A stretch of 64,000 nt of DNA from Phragmites australis (Eukaryota; Streptophyta; Magnoliopsida; Poales; Poaceae), in assembly GCF_958298935.1 (NCBI RefSeq), contig NC_084937.1, forward strand, positions 26,731,568 through 26,795,567, given 5' to 3'. The translations under genes were made by a program, and so were the position numbers. Shown piece after piece: positions 63,657-64,000 of this stretch. How positions within the stretch are numbered: the first letter of the stretch is position 1; each line of letters starts with the position of its first letter. The notes beneath the pieces were generated by a model that was given only the letters and a program-made list of their open reading frames with translations, was not told where the DNA came from and did no database searches.

Positions 63657-64000
63657 ATGGGCGATGTTCCTTTCACAGTTTGATATTTTGTCGTACCACA
63701 GAAGGCTATGAAGGGTCAAGCTTTGGCTAATTTCCTAGCTGCACACCCCATTCCCAATGATTTCCCCATTGATGACGATCTGCCTGACGAGGAAGTATTT
63801 ACAACTTCCATGGCTAGCTCGTCATGGCAAATGTACTTTGATGGCGCTTACCAAAGGTCAGGAGCAGGGGCTGGCATTGTTTTCGTCACACCCGATGAAG
63901 CGATCATTCCATACTCATTTACGTTAACCTCGGCAGTTTCGAATAATGCTGCTAAATATGAAGCTCTAATCATTGGACTCAAAATAGCTCGAAATATGGA
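63657..64000 (+). pseudogene. Second RNase H of retrotransposon C, cut by window end
   Basis: Reads AKWAMFLSQFDILSYH, a stop near 63708, then QALANFLAAHPIPNDFPIDD, SWQMYFDGAYQRSGAGAGIV and VSNNAAKYEALIIGLKIARN. The D-G-A and E residues are those of the archaeal-like second RNase H, so C also belongs to the Tat group. Integrase should follow beyond 64000. Confidence 0.85.

Overview
This is nuclear DNA of a grass (Poaceae). It carries a plant-type split ribosomal protein L38 gene, an 18-exon C2/GRAM/VASt gene and three RPM1-like CC-NB-LRR (NLR) genes, embedded in LTR retrotransposons, CACTA and Stowaway/Mutator-type elements. GC-rich gene starts contrast with AT-rich introns. The species cannot be told from the window.

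Layout. (1) 1-16.8 kb is the genic part. RPL38 is on the minus strand (679-3084), with its start codon as the last three bases of exon 1, a telo-box promoter and a LINE remnant in intron 1. A 0.4 kb tandem duplication follows. A complete BAGP1-like gene, rebuilt here from splice sites (minus, 5238-13314, 596 codons), carries a solo-LTR-like insertion in intron 8. Then come a Mutator-type MITE with a 10-bp target duplication and the last exon of a small, probably thylakoid-lumen protein (16201-16429, plus). (2) 16.8-56.4 kb is an NLR cluster, all copies on the minus strand and all broken. NLR-1 spans 16834-35493 and is split by retrotransposon A. NLR-2 spans 38871-42810 and has a truncated exon 1. 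NLR-3 spans 43116-56399 and is split by retrotransposon B. (3) 57.4-64 kb holds a CACTA-like end and an old third retrotransposon, C, running off the window. Its gag is interrupted by a 979-bp foldback element.

A (18163-30204, minus) and B (43753-53708, plus) belong to one Ty3/gypsy family. They have perfect 5-bp target duplications (GATTT, CATGT), a TGGCGCGCC-type primer binding site, gag-PR-RT-RNaseH-second RNaseH-integrase order, and an antisense ORF between integrase and the 3' LTR. This is the architecture of the Tat lineage. Their LTRs carry 5 to 9 tandem 73-bp units, each a near-palindrome around CACGTGGC, upstream of the LTR TATA box. Both copies are defective: A by frameshifts and stops; B by a 1,468-bp loss of the RT domain, loss of the polypurine tract, and stops. 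C also shows a second RNase H.

The most interesting signals are the G-box palindrome array and its copy-number change between the two LTRs of A; the antisense ORF with its own TATA box and complementary deletions in A and B; the foldback element whose removal rejoins the gag frame exactly; the Copia-gag/NLR segment duplicated as a unit; and a 49-codon in-frame insertion just before the P-loop of NLR-3. I see no convincing undescribed system. Most of the structure is nested transposition and decay in a resistance-gene cluster.
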